Shown here: positions 11,001-22,200 of the stretch, piece after piece
How positions within the stretch are numbered: position 1 is the stretch's first letter
Layout of the letters: every line of letters starts with the position of its first letter
Assembly: GCF_901933205.1 (NCBI RefSeq)
Contig: NC_044584.1
Coordinates: forward strand, 12,007,001 to 12,071,000
Direction of reading: 5' to 3'
Origin: Camarhynchus parvulus
Taxonomy: Eukaryota > Chordata > Aves > Passeriformes > Thraupidae
DNA length: 64,000 bases
The notes under the pieces: model-generated
What the model was told of the DNA's origin: nothing
The model's input: the letters and a program-made list of their open reading frames with translations, nothing else
The model's database searches: none
Made by a program: the position numbers and the translations under genes

Positions 11001-14000
11001 GGGCTAAAAAAACACTTAGCCTTACTATGGAGAAATGAAAATGAGCACTCTGAACATGGAGAAACACTTCTGGCTCTGCTGTTCTTTGTTTCACATCGCC
11101 ATCTGCTTCCTCCTCCGGACTAACCTGCAAAATATTACTGTTGACCAAGCACAAGTGTCGCAGGAACAATTAAAAATCTTGTGGAGGAGAAAGTCCTGTA
11201 TCCTTTATCACCCCTTGCTAAAAGTCAATGAGCAAACTATGCAAGTTCTTAACCCAGCATGGGGTAACACTGGAAATGGTAAATTCTGTGACACAGCCTA
11301 TCTGTGCTGTGTCATAAGGGGAAAAAAAGATAAATGAAAATACATATTATATACATCTTGGGACAATATTAGTAGATATGCTCATGGCCTTTAAATATAC
11401 ATAAGACTGTTGCAAAGAGAAAAGCAATTAATTGTTCTGAGTTCAATTACAACAAGAAAATGTTTAGAAAGACATTAATAAAACTTTCTAGGCACTGTTA
11501 GGATCATTTAGGGAAGTTGTGGGGTCTCCAAAAACAGTTTAGATGAATAAGCTGTTGGAATGGCTTCAGTACTTCTGATTTTCCCCTAGGTCAAGATGAG
11601 TTTTCAGGATCCCTTCCATCCCAATATGCTGCAATACTACAGAATGTGCTAGCAGATGAAGCAAAGGGGCAGGAGCCTGCCAGTTCTACATGGAAACACA
11701 GATGAATTTGATGTTTCCTATCTACAAATCAGGATGCTAGAAAAATAAACACAGTATTAATATATAGTATTATTTCATTGAAAGAATCTAGAGGAACAAT
11801 TGCAATAAGATCCAACCATGGCTTAAGAAATGTTTGCAAAGAGCAGAAACAGGAGGCTTGAATTCAGTGTTTGTGGAAGGCTGGCAGCTCCCACCAAGCT
11901 GCATTTCCCACCCCAGCGGGCAGTGGCAGCGAGGTTGGGCAGTGCCTGTGGGCTCCAGCAGAGCCCTGTGTGGGCAGCTCCTCTGAGCCCCTCATTCAGA
12001 GGTAATTCAGCTTTTAATTGACTGAGCTCACCCCTCTAACTGCCAGCACTTATTCTGCATGTAGAACCTGTCTCTTGCATGTTGCATGCACTGCAACTGC
12101 ATGGCTGAGATTGCATCTCTCCTTCAGAATTGATGGTGAGCACAGCCATTACAGCAAACAGCTAAATGCGGCTTTTGGCCGCCAAATTTCACTTTCATTG
12201 CTGTCAGAACATCACTTATCATGGCTGGGCTATAATTTTCAGGCTTGTAAAACCTCAATTGTCATGTTTGGATTTTCTTTAACACTTATTATAAATGCAC
12301 GAATTTGATTTGTGTAGAATGGAATGACTCTCAGTGGCTCAGGGATTTGGCAAAAAGCTTCATACATTTCATCAAAATTCTGTTTGGCCTAGAGAGGCGT
12401 TACAATTCTAGATAAAAAATGTGCTTTTTTAATACAGAAGTAATTTGTAATAGAATGTTCCAAAATAATTCTGTATTAAAGATGAACTGAAACAAAAGCA
12501 ACATGATCTTTTCCTCTCCACCATGGGAATTCATTCAGATTGAGAAAATGGAATTGAGAGAGTCTGATTTGTCATATTTTGCAAAATACATGGTGGGTGA
12601 GTGCAGGGGAAGGAAGCAATTCCATCACCTTGAGCAGGAGGCCAAGAAGTGAGCACATACAGTTCTTTGCAGTAATCCTTGGAGCTGTCCAGGAGCCTTA
12701 AGTAGTGTTAGGGAGCAGCAACATTTGTGTAAATCATAATTAGTAACAAAGAAAATTGCAGTAAAAGCTCGTTGGTAAACAGAAAGAGGAAGCCTGCTGA
12801 AATTTGCTTCCTTTTAGTAGGACAATTTGGATTATTTATAGGCATCTGAACATTTGAAAAAATCTAGGAAGAATCTTAAAATGCCATATTTCCAAAACAA
12901 AAGATAAAGTTTTACCCTTTTTGGGTCATTTAACTTAGATCTATATTTACACTTGGTTTAAGCCTTTGACTAAGCAAATACATATGTATGAAGTCTTATT
13001 TTTACACTTAATTTTGGTGTTTTGGTAAATGCAAATGATGGAAGAAGTTGACATGAATAAATTGACACCAGCTTAGAAGTCACCTCATTACAAAGTGAGA
13101 GACATTTGGGACTGTTCCTCACCTTGCTACAGGGGAGGCTTCTGGTGTTAAGTCAGCCAGTCACATGTTATCAATCAGGAATGTTTTCAACTCTAGGCTG
13201 AGGAACTACAAGCTCTTGAAGGAGCCAAGAAACAAATGCAATACTTGAGCATGTTTACTGTAAAATGAAGGGCTATTTTATCTCTATCAAATAAACCAAC
13301 AAGTGAACTGCAAATCTGATACTGAAATAAATCCAATTTACTCTTGTGTAATTGCTTATTTGATTCTCAACTATGACATGAAGTTAGAAAACAAATTGAT
13401 ATTCTGTCACTTCTGTTTCAGTAAACTTAACTCAAACAAGTTGCCCTTTAGGTGCGTCTTAGATGGAACAGTACTTTATCTTCATCCCAAGGAAATCAGT
13501 GTATTAAATTTGTTTGAAAAATTATTATCCAAACCATGACTCCTTTTCAGACAGTGTTTGAACTGCATACTAAAAAGGCCAAATTTCCCCCGAGAGCCAG
13601 CACAAGCACAGAGAAGATAAGTACTGTAGTATATCCTCCTCTGCAAGAAAATGTACCAGCAAATACACAACAAAACCACAAACTCAGTAGACACAGAAAC
13701 TGCAGAAATCTTGTGGGCATGGGCATCTTCCTCTTTCCTCATGGCCAAAATACAATCCTGCTGTGACTCAGCATTTAAAGAATAAGCTAAATAGACCCTA
13801 TATAGTCTCAGCCATGATCAGAATACTAAATGCAGCACCACATCCACAGTGGGTGAAGTTAATAAACTGAAAGGTGTCAAACCAAAGGAGCGATGAAAGG
13901 GCAGGGGATAGGAGGAACACCCTTTCTGCTGAGAAGTTCTAGGGGCTGAAAATGTTTGTTAAAATAAAAGAGAATCAAGATGAACACCAAAAAAAACAAG

Positions 14001-17000
14001 GCTAGGAGCAGAGGTCAGGAAAACGGGCTGGCTGACTCTGCAGCTGGGCACCTCATGGAAAGGCCGGGATCGAAACTGCCGATAGAACACCTCACCCTGC
14101 ACCTGCAGGGAATAATCTTCATCAGCTCTAGTTTAAAGGTCAAATCAAGGCAGGTTTAGGGAAAAAATCCCCTTTAAAAGGTCCAAGGCATAACTAATGT
14201 CTGTGCAGGCTGAAGGAAGATTACAAAAATGGTCCCTGTGATTTTTTAATATTTTTTCAATTTATAAATGTGGGAAAAAGGTTGTTCTGGACAAATTATC
14301 ATTTTTAGTGATATATTCTACTTTAATTATAAAGAATTTCAGATTAGCTCATATGCTTAAACTACACTATTAAAATTAGTGTTACAGAAAAAAATATTAA
14401 TTAAATAACAAGGTAGGACAAGTTAAGACATGGCACTGAGTACCAGCAGGGGTCAGTTAGCAGTTTGTAGGAACTGGGAACATTAACTGAGAATTTCCAG
14501 ACCTATCCAATTCTTCCCATTCAAAAATTCTATGAATGTATATTTATACTCTGCATACAATAACCATAACGATTGCTATAGTATTTAGATTTGATGTAGT
14601 ACGTACTAGTTCCTCTGCTGTGGTACCCTTGGCTCTTAGACAATAAATAACATTTGTTTTTTAGGCTTGTCAAGGCCTGTCTCTAGGAGGCTCTGTGGAT
14701 AACATCCAGACAAACCTTCCTTATACCTTCCTTGAATAAGAAGGTTGCCATAGTGTTCATGCCATACTCTTTGCTGACTAATTTCATTCAGATTTTACAG
14801 TGATTCTGTTTTCTGGTTTACTTTGTGTGTTCTTCTGGCACATACTTGCCTCATAATAAATTACATGTAGAGGGATGTTGTTTTGCAAGATCTTTCTCAA
14901 AATCAAAAGTATTAGAGCTTGTAAAAATAAGGTCTCTAAGACTGGGTAAACTCAGATTTTTCAACAAATCCTCAGTCCCAAACCATCATCACTTTCCCTG
15001 ATTGGGAGTTTTCTACAGACAAACTGTATCTTCTTTTCAATTTACTCTTCACGGTAACTTAAAAAATTGATGTTTCACTATCAGAATTTGTGCTTTACAA
15101 TTGATTGCCCACATTGTGGTTGTCCTGTGGAAAACATCCCATGGGAGAGCCATGAGGCTCACAAAGTTTCAAGACCTATGTATGAGCACCTTCAAAACAG
15201 AAGCAAAAATCCATTTACATTTGCACATGTAGCTGTTTTAATTGGAACCATAGATTTATCTCTGTAAGTAAACACAGGGCAGAATTACTTTCAAAAGAAA
15301 TCACTGACTTGAAGAACTTTTTTCCCCCATTTCATCCTATTGTAAGTAACACTAAGTGTTGATTATTTTGATAATAACAAATAATGAAGAAAGAACAAAC
15401 CCCAAAGAAGATTTAAGTGATCTGCAATGTGCAATGAAGTGTAGATCTGTGAGTGGATGAAGGGCCTGCAGGGGCTGTTCATGCTGGAGAAGCTGATGTT
15501 GCTGTGTCACAGTCACAGGGTCTGTGCTGCTCTGAGAGCCCTGCCCAGGATGTGCCCAGCAGAGGTTCCTGGGTGCAAATCAGCTCTTGTCTCCAGCCCA
15601 GGCAATCCCCTTTCTGTCACCAGCGTTGTTACATGCAATCAGGACTTTCCTTGGGAGCTGAGGGTCACAGCTGGGACAGAGAGAAAAGAGGTGGCACGGA
15701 GAGAAAAGAGGTGGCACAGAGAAAGGTGCTGGAGGGACAAACTGAGGGGGATTTGGATTAGAAGATTCAGAGGCTGGGGTGAATTTGGTGAAAAAACCAA
15801 CAAATTTTAGGTGTTTAACCAGAATTATTCTGCTTAGAACTCAACCAAAAAATTTAATGTTAACATAACACCAGAACAGAACAACCTCTTCAGTCCCAGC
15901 ATGTAGTTATGTTTTCCTGCTTTGTCAAAATTGTGGCATAAATACCTGTCCTGATTTACATGTAATGCAGTGTATTAAATTTTTAATGTTTCTTCTGGGC
16001 TCAGTACAGCTCTTTCATCCCCACTACCATTATGTTAATGATGTAGTGAAATAACATTGATTTTAAAACTCTCATTTTCTGCCTTACTAAAAAAAAAACC
16101 CAAACAGATGTAAAGCCTAAAATATGATTTTTGCCCCAAAAGCAGAATATCGTTGGCCTGGATTAGGAACAAAGTTGAAGTTACAAACCTGAGTATCAGG
16201 AAGTACCTTGAAATGCGGGTGGAGAGGGAATACACAACCCACAAACAACAAAATATCTGAAGGAAGAAATGCAATAAAAATTGGGTAAAATTATCCCTTG
16301 AGTAATGCTGGATGAAATCCAAACTAAAATCACTGAACAGTGAAGCTATTCCAATTTATGCCACAGTAACATCAAAATACTGCCTTCTCCTCTGTAAACA
16401 TCTTTTAATTCTTTCTGGAAAATGGAAGAGTACCACATGTCACAAGTGTTCCTAAGCAGCATGCTGAGCACCAAATGTGAACTATAATTCATAATTCATG
16501 CTCAATTAATCATAATGTATAAGGAATGGCTCTGTTAATGCTTCTGCTAACTACCTAACCTATTTTGAGAGATGCAGGCAGAATTTCAGCTCTTGTGACT
16601 TGCTGTTGTGAGTGATAGACTATGGATACCCCAGCAGCTGTCAAAGTCACCAGCCTTCCCTCAATGAAGAGAAAAGCAATTCTCAGTATTGCAGGAAACT
16701 AAGAAAAGCTCTGAAAAGCAGAAATGAAAGTATGTGAGGGTGGAGAACACTATCTTTTCTCATGTAAATCCCACTGAAAAGCAGCCTGTGTCATCCAAGC
16801 CTTGCATCAAACTAAGATTTGGAACAACCTCAATTTAGCAAATGAGCAATTTCCAAGTGATACAACTGAAAGAGGAGAGGTCCAGTGTCTCCAGATATTG
16901 TCCGAGAGTTATTTTTACATGGCAGCCAGGGAGCAAATCCTGATTTAGGGGAAGAAGCTTTACCTTCACAGGATACTATTTTTGTTAATCAGAAGGAGGA

Positions 17001-17680
17001 GTTAAAAATGGACTGGCTCTTTGCTCTGCTCCATTCACATTCTGACAGAGGAAACTGATTGGAATCATTAAAGCCACACTCACAGCTGGAATCAGCCTCT
17101 CTGCCCCAAAATCTGTTTGTGGATATTAGAAAGCTGGACTTCATGGTCCACCATTTCTGAGCTGCATAAGCTGGCAAGAAGAGTGGTAACTTGATGAATC
17201 CTTGAAATCCTGTGGCCTAATTTGTGTCATGTACCCCACAGGCACACAGTGATATTCTAGAATGCCCCCAGCATATTCAGATGAGTGCTTCTGTTAGAAA
17301 ACACACATAAAACTATAATGATGAAAGAGGAGAATTGCATAAGGAACTCGGATGTGTTCTACCGATGAAATGTGTCTGTTTCACCCTGCCACATAAAGCT
17401 CAGGTACAATATGGAACATATTTTTCAAGCTTCTTGCAATATCATTCCAAGAGTCTCTTGCAGCCCTCAGTATTGCAGGGCTTTCCAGCCAGGAGAAGCT
17501 CAGATAATTGTATTCCAACCTGTCATCACTAGACTTTGGGGTGGTTTCTTTTTCCTCCCTCTCCATTTATAACAGCTATTTTCCATCTCAAACCAGTAAA
17601 ACCTGCCATGGAAAGCTGAGCTCAGCATTAGAGCACCGCTCTTGGAAAATTTCTCGGAAAACCATTAGAACACGTAGCGT
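8047..17680. other. Intergenic; no gene recognised
   Basis: Mostly AT-rich, unique-looking sequence. The only clear structure is a 20-bp tandem repeat at 15676-15726. Some segments, for example about 12,120-12,310, look like candidate conserved noncoding sequence, but that cannot be tested without an alignment. Confidence 0.6.
15676..15726. repeat. Short tandem repeat, 20-bp unit, about 2.5 copies
   Basis: The unit GAGAGAAAAGAGGTGGCAC is repeated with a 20-bp period and one or two substitutions. It makes short peptide repeats in overlapping frames that should not be taken as coding. Confidence 0.8.
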
Positions 17681-17880
17681 TCTTCTCTCTTGAATGTCAA
17701 TTCCCGGCTGTTAGGAACATCAGGAGAGCACGGCCGGACAGAACCGAGCGCAGGGCGGGGCCGCGCTCATGGAGGGGCAGCGCTCCCGCCCGCGCTTAAC
17801 CGAGACCGGCTGGGCTGGGCAAAGGGATGGGCAAGAGCGGCACCCACGGGCGCGCCGGGCCGGAGGGGCGGCCGCTGCTC

Positions 17881-18290
17881 CCCTGAGCCCTCCTGTGCTC
17901 GCCTAAACTCACCTGAGCTCACCTGTGCTCGCCTAAACTCACCTGAGCTCACCTATGCCCACCTGAGCTCATCTAAACTCATCCGAGCTCCCCTGAGCCC
18001 TCCTGTGCCCGCCTAAACTCACCTGAGCCCTCCTGTGCCCGCCTGAGCTCATCTAAACTCATCTGAGGTCCCCTGAGCCCTCCTGTGCCCGCCTAAACTC
18101 ACCTGAGCCCTCCTGTGCCCGCCTGAGCTCATCTAAACTCATCTGAGGTCCCCTGAGCCCTCCTGTGCTCGCCTAAACTCACCTGAGCCCTCCTGTGCCC
18201 GCCTGAGCTCATCTAAACTCATCTGAGGTCCCCTGAGCCCTCCTGTGCTCGCCTAAACTCACCTGAGCCCCCCCGAGCTCACCTGAGTGC
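17881..18290. repeat. Minisatellite, 10-bp unit (ACCTGAGCTC), 41 units, with 80-bp higher-order period
   Basis: The 410 bases divide into 41 consecutive 10-mers that are all variants of ACCTGAGCTC (others include TCCTGTGCCC, GCCTAAACTC, ATCTGAGGTC), with no insertion or deletion breaking the register. From 17991 an ordered set of eight variants repeats every 80 bp. ATCTGAGGTC falls at 18061, 18141 and 18221. The first two 80-bp copies (17991-18070, 18071-18150) are identical, the third differs by one base, and a fourth is partial. Unit junctions make about nine CACCTG E-boxes. The period of 10 leaves all frames open over long stretches, giving false repeat proteins on both strands. Confidence 0.95.
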
Positions 18291-18306
18291 CCGCACCTCC
18301 GCCCCC

Positions 18307-18326
18307 TGGCCGCCAGGTGGCGCCGC
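18307..18326 (+). promoter_or_regulatory. Candidate CTCF binding site
   Basis: The bases TGGCCGCCAGGTGGCGCCGC match the vertebrate CTCF core (TGGCCACCAGGGGGCGC) at nearly every informative position, in forward orientation on the plus strand. The site lies 16 bp past the end of the minisatellite, inside the orphan CpG island. CTCF motifs in CpG-rich unmethylated DNA are often bound. Binding here is inferred from the motif only. Confidence 0.65.
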
Positions 18327-18377
18327 AGCACCGGCTCAGGGGGGGCGCGGGGCCCGCGCGGGACCCGGACCGAGACC

Positions 18378-18401
18378 GGGATCTGGGACCGGGAGCCGGG
18401 G
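18378..18401 (+). other. G-quadruplex motif
   Basis: Four G-runs (18378-18380, 18385-18387, 18391-18393, 18398-18401) with loops of 4, 3 and 4 bases fit the canonical intramolecular G4 rule. The motif lies about 50 bp from the CTCF-like site. Confidence 0.7.
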
Positions 18402-18979
18402 AGCCGCTCAGGGCCAGCAGCTCGCCCAGCCGTCAGGCAGTGCACGCCGAGCCTGCCTGCAGCTTTTATTGGGAATGATTTCTCGTGCTGCTGTGATTGC
18501 GGCGGTGCCGTGGCCGCGGTGCCGAGCGCTGCCCCGGGAGATGGGACCTGCGCGGCCGCGGCGGGCAGAGCAGGGTCAGACACCGCCTCATCCACAGCCT
18601 CCGTGAAATTGTTCCTCTGCCACGATGAAAGCACTCACAACAGCCTGATATCCTCAGACAACACCCACACATAAATAAATGTACTCAAATTCACAGTCCC
18701 ACAGAATCCAATTAAACAAAGCAAGAGCATAAAGTTACTCATGTATTCATGGATACGGATAGCTGCATCCAACATTTACTTTGGTCTGGTGCCAGTTACA
18801 GTAACCATCCCTTACCTGCCTTTCATTTCTCAGCTCTACAATTAAAAGTTACATTCAAGCATCCTCCTCCCAGTGGGCCTGCAAGGATGAAACTTTTATA
18901 GGTCTGGAAATACATTATGCAGCCACTACTTGTGTTTGTTGTCCAGGAAATCTCCAATGGACTCTATAGGGAAAGCACA

Positions 18980-19215
18980 AAACAATGTACTATGTATTCA
19001 GGATTTTGTGCCAATCTCAGTGATTGTTACAATGCTCAGAATAAAAGGAACATAGCTATTTGATAATTAATTACACTCTAATTGCATTCACCTGGGAAAC
19101 CTAGATAACACTAAGGGGCAAACTGGGGTCAATAATATTAGTATAGGTGATCACCAATCTTGCATATACAAGTACCAATTAGTTAAGTAGCTTCAGTGAT
19201 TATTTGCATGAAGGA
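18980..19215. promoter_or_regulatory. Candidate enhancer-like element (homeodomain/POU/SOX motifs)
   Basis: AT-rich unique sequence containing TAATTAATTA (19064-19073), TAATTGCATT (19079-19088), a SOX-like ATTGTT (19023-19028) and a perfect octamer ATTTGCAT (19202-19209), within 240 bp. This motif mix is typical of developmental enhancers, but each motif is short and expected by chance in AT-rich DNA. The call is a hypothesis. Confidence 0.25.
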
Positions 19216-22200
19216 TTCTGAATGTAGAAATAAATTAAACACATGGAAAGTAAGAGAAATAAAGCTACAGCTTAATCTAAACTAGTGATCCATTTTCCTT
19301 TTTATGGCTGCAGCAGCAGGTTAACCCCTGGGAGGAATGGGAGCACTGATGCCACCTCCAGAGCTGAACTGTGCACAATTCACCTCTGCAAAGAGCCTCC
19401 CTGCACGTTTCGGAGTGCAGCAGTACTGTACACTGTATTAATGTGTGCGAGAGAGATGGAAAGCCAGGGCTGCTCACTCCTGTGTAATGACAAGCAGATG
19501 GTGCAGTGTAACTTGGCCCAGATGGGGCTGGAGCTGGCTCTCTTCTCGAGGAACGCAGTTGGGCCATCCACAAGCAGAAGGAACTGCTGGAGAAACTTTC
19601 TTACCCAAGAAAGCGGGGCCCTGGTCTTTCATCTCACAGAGGGGAAAAATAGGTGGAAATAAGGCTTGACTGCTGCTGATTCATAGGGTTTTGCACCAAA
19701 GCCACAAATAGAGGTAAACTTTGGGCTGCTATTTTGAGGCCTCTTACTAATCTTCAGCATAGCAGAACTTTTCCCCAGCCCTCAGCTCAGCAGCAGTGAC
19801 GCAACTGACTGGACTCTTTCATGGGTTTGGTAGCACAGAGCTCCCCCAGGACTCCCTGGCTTGTGCCTACAGAATCTGGGAGTCACACACGAACCCCACC
19901 CAAGCAGCATAAAAATCACTGCTGCTGATCCTGGCATTCAAACAGGTTGATGAGCAGTCAAGAAACAACAGCTTAACACAACCAATGAGAACATGAAATT
20001 TGCAATCTCTGAACTAACAACTTCCAACTCAAAGACCTGTGGCTGTATTCAGTTGGTATCAGACCAAATGGCTGAGCATTCCTTAGAGAAAATAAGAATC
20101 AGAGAAGTACAGCATAGCACTTCCAGGGCTGCTGAGTTTAGAGGAGCTCAGCTCTGCCCTCAGCCTGCCGTACAATCAGATATTCTCCTCAGGCATTGCC
20201 AGGGTAGGAGAGGAGACAAATCATCCAAAAGGAGCCCTGCAGCATGCAGAGAGAGCAGCATGCTCTGCTGTTGAAGTGCAGGCTCTGCTCTTGCAGACCT
20301 GTGTTGCCATTTAGTCCTTTACAGACTGATTCCCTCTCTCCTGGGACTTGCAGCTCGTTCAGCATTTCCACTGCCTTTCCCTTTGCTGATGTGCAGTGGG
20401 TGTAACTGCTGCCCATCTGCTACATGGACTTCTTACATGGTCAAGTAAGTCTGTACAATTTCGTTATTATCATGCAAACTACTGCCCTTAGGACTGAAAA
20501 GCATCTGCCTCTCAGATGGAAGCATGGAACTTCTTGGGCAGGGTGAGGAACCATTATATACCTACTGCTCAAAGTGCAGTTCTTTTAAATGGAACTATGA
20601 TGGAAAATACAAAATTGTAAAAACATCTGTGATGAAGTTTCCAGGCCTCATAAGGACTCTGGGACTCCTGCATGGGTGTTGGATAAAAAAGAATGTGCAG
20701 TCGTTTCACAAACAGCAATGGGGCCCCTGCTCTCTGATTGTAGCCATTGGTGAAAAGACAATTTCACATTAGGCCCTTTCTGTGGTCCATGGAATGAAGA
20801 GCAGGTTGTCCAGCACGAGGCCAGGACAGGCCCCAGCAGAACACCTGAAATCCAGCTGCTAGTCCAAGAATGCCTTTGCTGGTGGGATCCATAACTGGAA
20901 TTGATTACAGACCTATCCAAAGCCACGTACATCCCAGATCCTCGGGAGCATTATTCTCACACAACTGTTCTAACCTTGAGGACGACTTGAGCTCTCATCA
21001 GCCATCTGCCTTACAATAAGTTGACATTCTTATGTATTCTCTCCGCCAAAAGGCAACTTTTAAAATGCTATTTAAAAAAACTGTGTACAAATTAAACAGT
21101 CAACACATTTTACTGCTGCTCAGTAACTAAAATGCTTTCACTATGCTATGCAATCTATAACTGCTGAAATTACTTTCATGTGTGTTTATAAGTCTCCCTA
21201 TATTTTCTTCTCATTACTGCAAATACATTTTAAAAGCTTGTTAAGATAGATTTGCTGGTATTTTGTATCTAGCTGACTGTGCATGTTAAAGGCTTCAACT
21301 GTAACTTTCCTAACTTGAAACACACTATTCTTCATGCTGCTTGTTAAAACACATATCATTCCAACCATGCACATTAATTGGCTTGTCTGGGGAAACAGAA
21401 CTCAGTTTATGAAGTCTGTCATCCTGCTTTGTAGCTTAATTATAAAATAAAATTAATTTTCTTTCCCCCAGCCAGACTATTTGCTCTGTGTTTTTCTTTT
21501 TTCCCCCCTTCCTCATGCTGCTGTTGAAATTCCAGGGCTGAGTAACTGGTCCTGCTCCAGCAGCTGCTCCCAGGGCTGGTGGTGAGCGCAGTGTTCCTGA
21601 GGGAATGCAGGCTCTGCCAGGGTCCAAAACTGCACTGGTAACCACCTGGGGCTGAGGGGTGCTGGCACACAATCATGCCCAAGCTAAAGTCTACCATTTC
21701 CAACAGAGGCAAAGGATTATTTAAGTTCTTGCACACTGACTTGTGATGTTCTGTGTACACCCAGTCCCTCTACAGCGCAGCAGGGGCTGCCACATACCCA
21801 AAAAGCAGGGAAGCTCAGACATTTCCAGGGACAAAGGAACAGCAAACCTGTAGAAAACAGGTGGAGTAACTCTTGTCAGAGCCAGCCCTCAATGAGAGAT
21901 GACATCAAGTTCCTTTGAGACCAACACTGAATAAAGTGCCCACCATTGGTAACTCCACTGGGCTCGCCCTAAGAGTTTTCTTTTCCAATAGCAGAGTCCT
22001 TACTCAAGGGTCAATGACACAGCCAGAAGTCAAGAGCAGCCCAAATTAGACTGCCCAGGAGAGAGGGAAACTCAGGTGGCTCACTGCAGAGAACAGAGCT
22101 GAAGGATAAAGTCACAGGTCAGCAGCTGCAGTCACAGCAGGATTCCCACTGACTTCAGAGGCACCAGGAGCTCCCCCATGGAAGGAAAAAAGGCCTTATT

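Larger units (their letters stand above)
17690..18620. promoter_or_regulatory. Orphan CpG island, about 16 kb upstream of XYLT1
   Basis: Two CpG-dense blocks (about 17,730-17,880 and 18,290-18,560) flank a minisatellite. The surrounding 15 kb on each side is AT-rich and CpG-poor, so the boundary is sharp. The island holds GC boxes, a CTCF-like motif and a G4 motif. No coding exon with recognisable homology is attached to it. Possible roles are a promoter of an unannotated noncoding transcript, an alternative upstream promoter, or an insulator. Open frames across the island are long only because stop codons are rare in GC-rich DNA. Confidence 0.75.

Noticed and set aside
11035..11337. 100-codon plus-strand frame with a hydrophobic stretch
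   Set aside because: No recognisable domain, AT-rich surroundings and no promoter or splice evidence. It is likely chance.
14495..14535. Plus-strand CR1 3' tail suggested by CCAATTCTTCC...ATTCTATGA
   Set aside because: Only about 40 bp of weak likeness with a single ATTCTATG unit. Too little to call.
17881..18290. CRISPR-like array
   Set aside because: Units are head-to-tail without unique spacers, in a vertebrate genome. It is a minisatellite.
17690..18634. Repeat-containing proteins encoded by the minisatellite (for example SSGEFRRAQ or NSPELTCARL repeats)
   Set aside because: A 10-bp unit keeps several frames open by arithmetic alone. No start context, splice or homology support.
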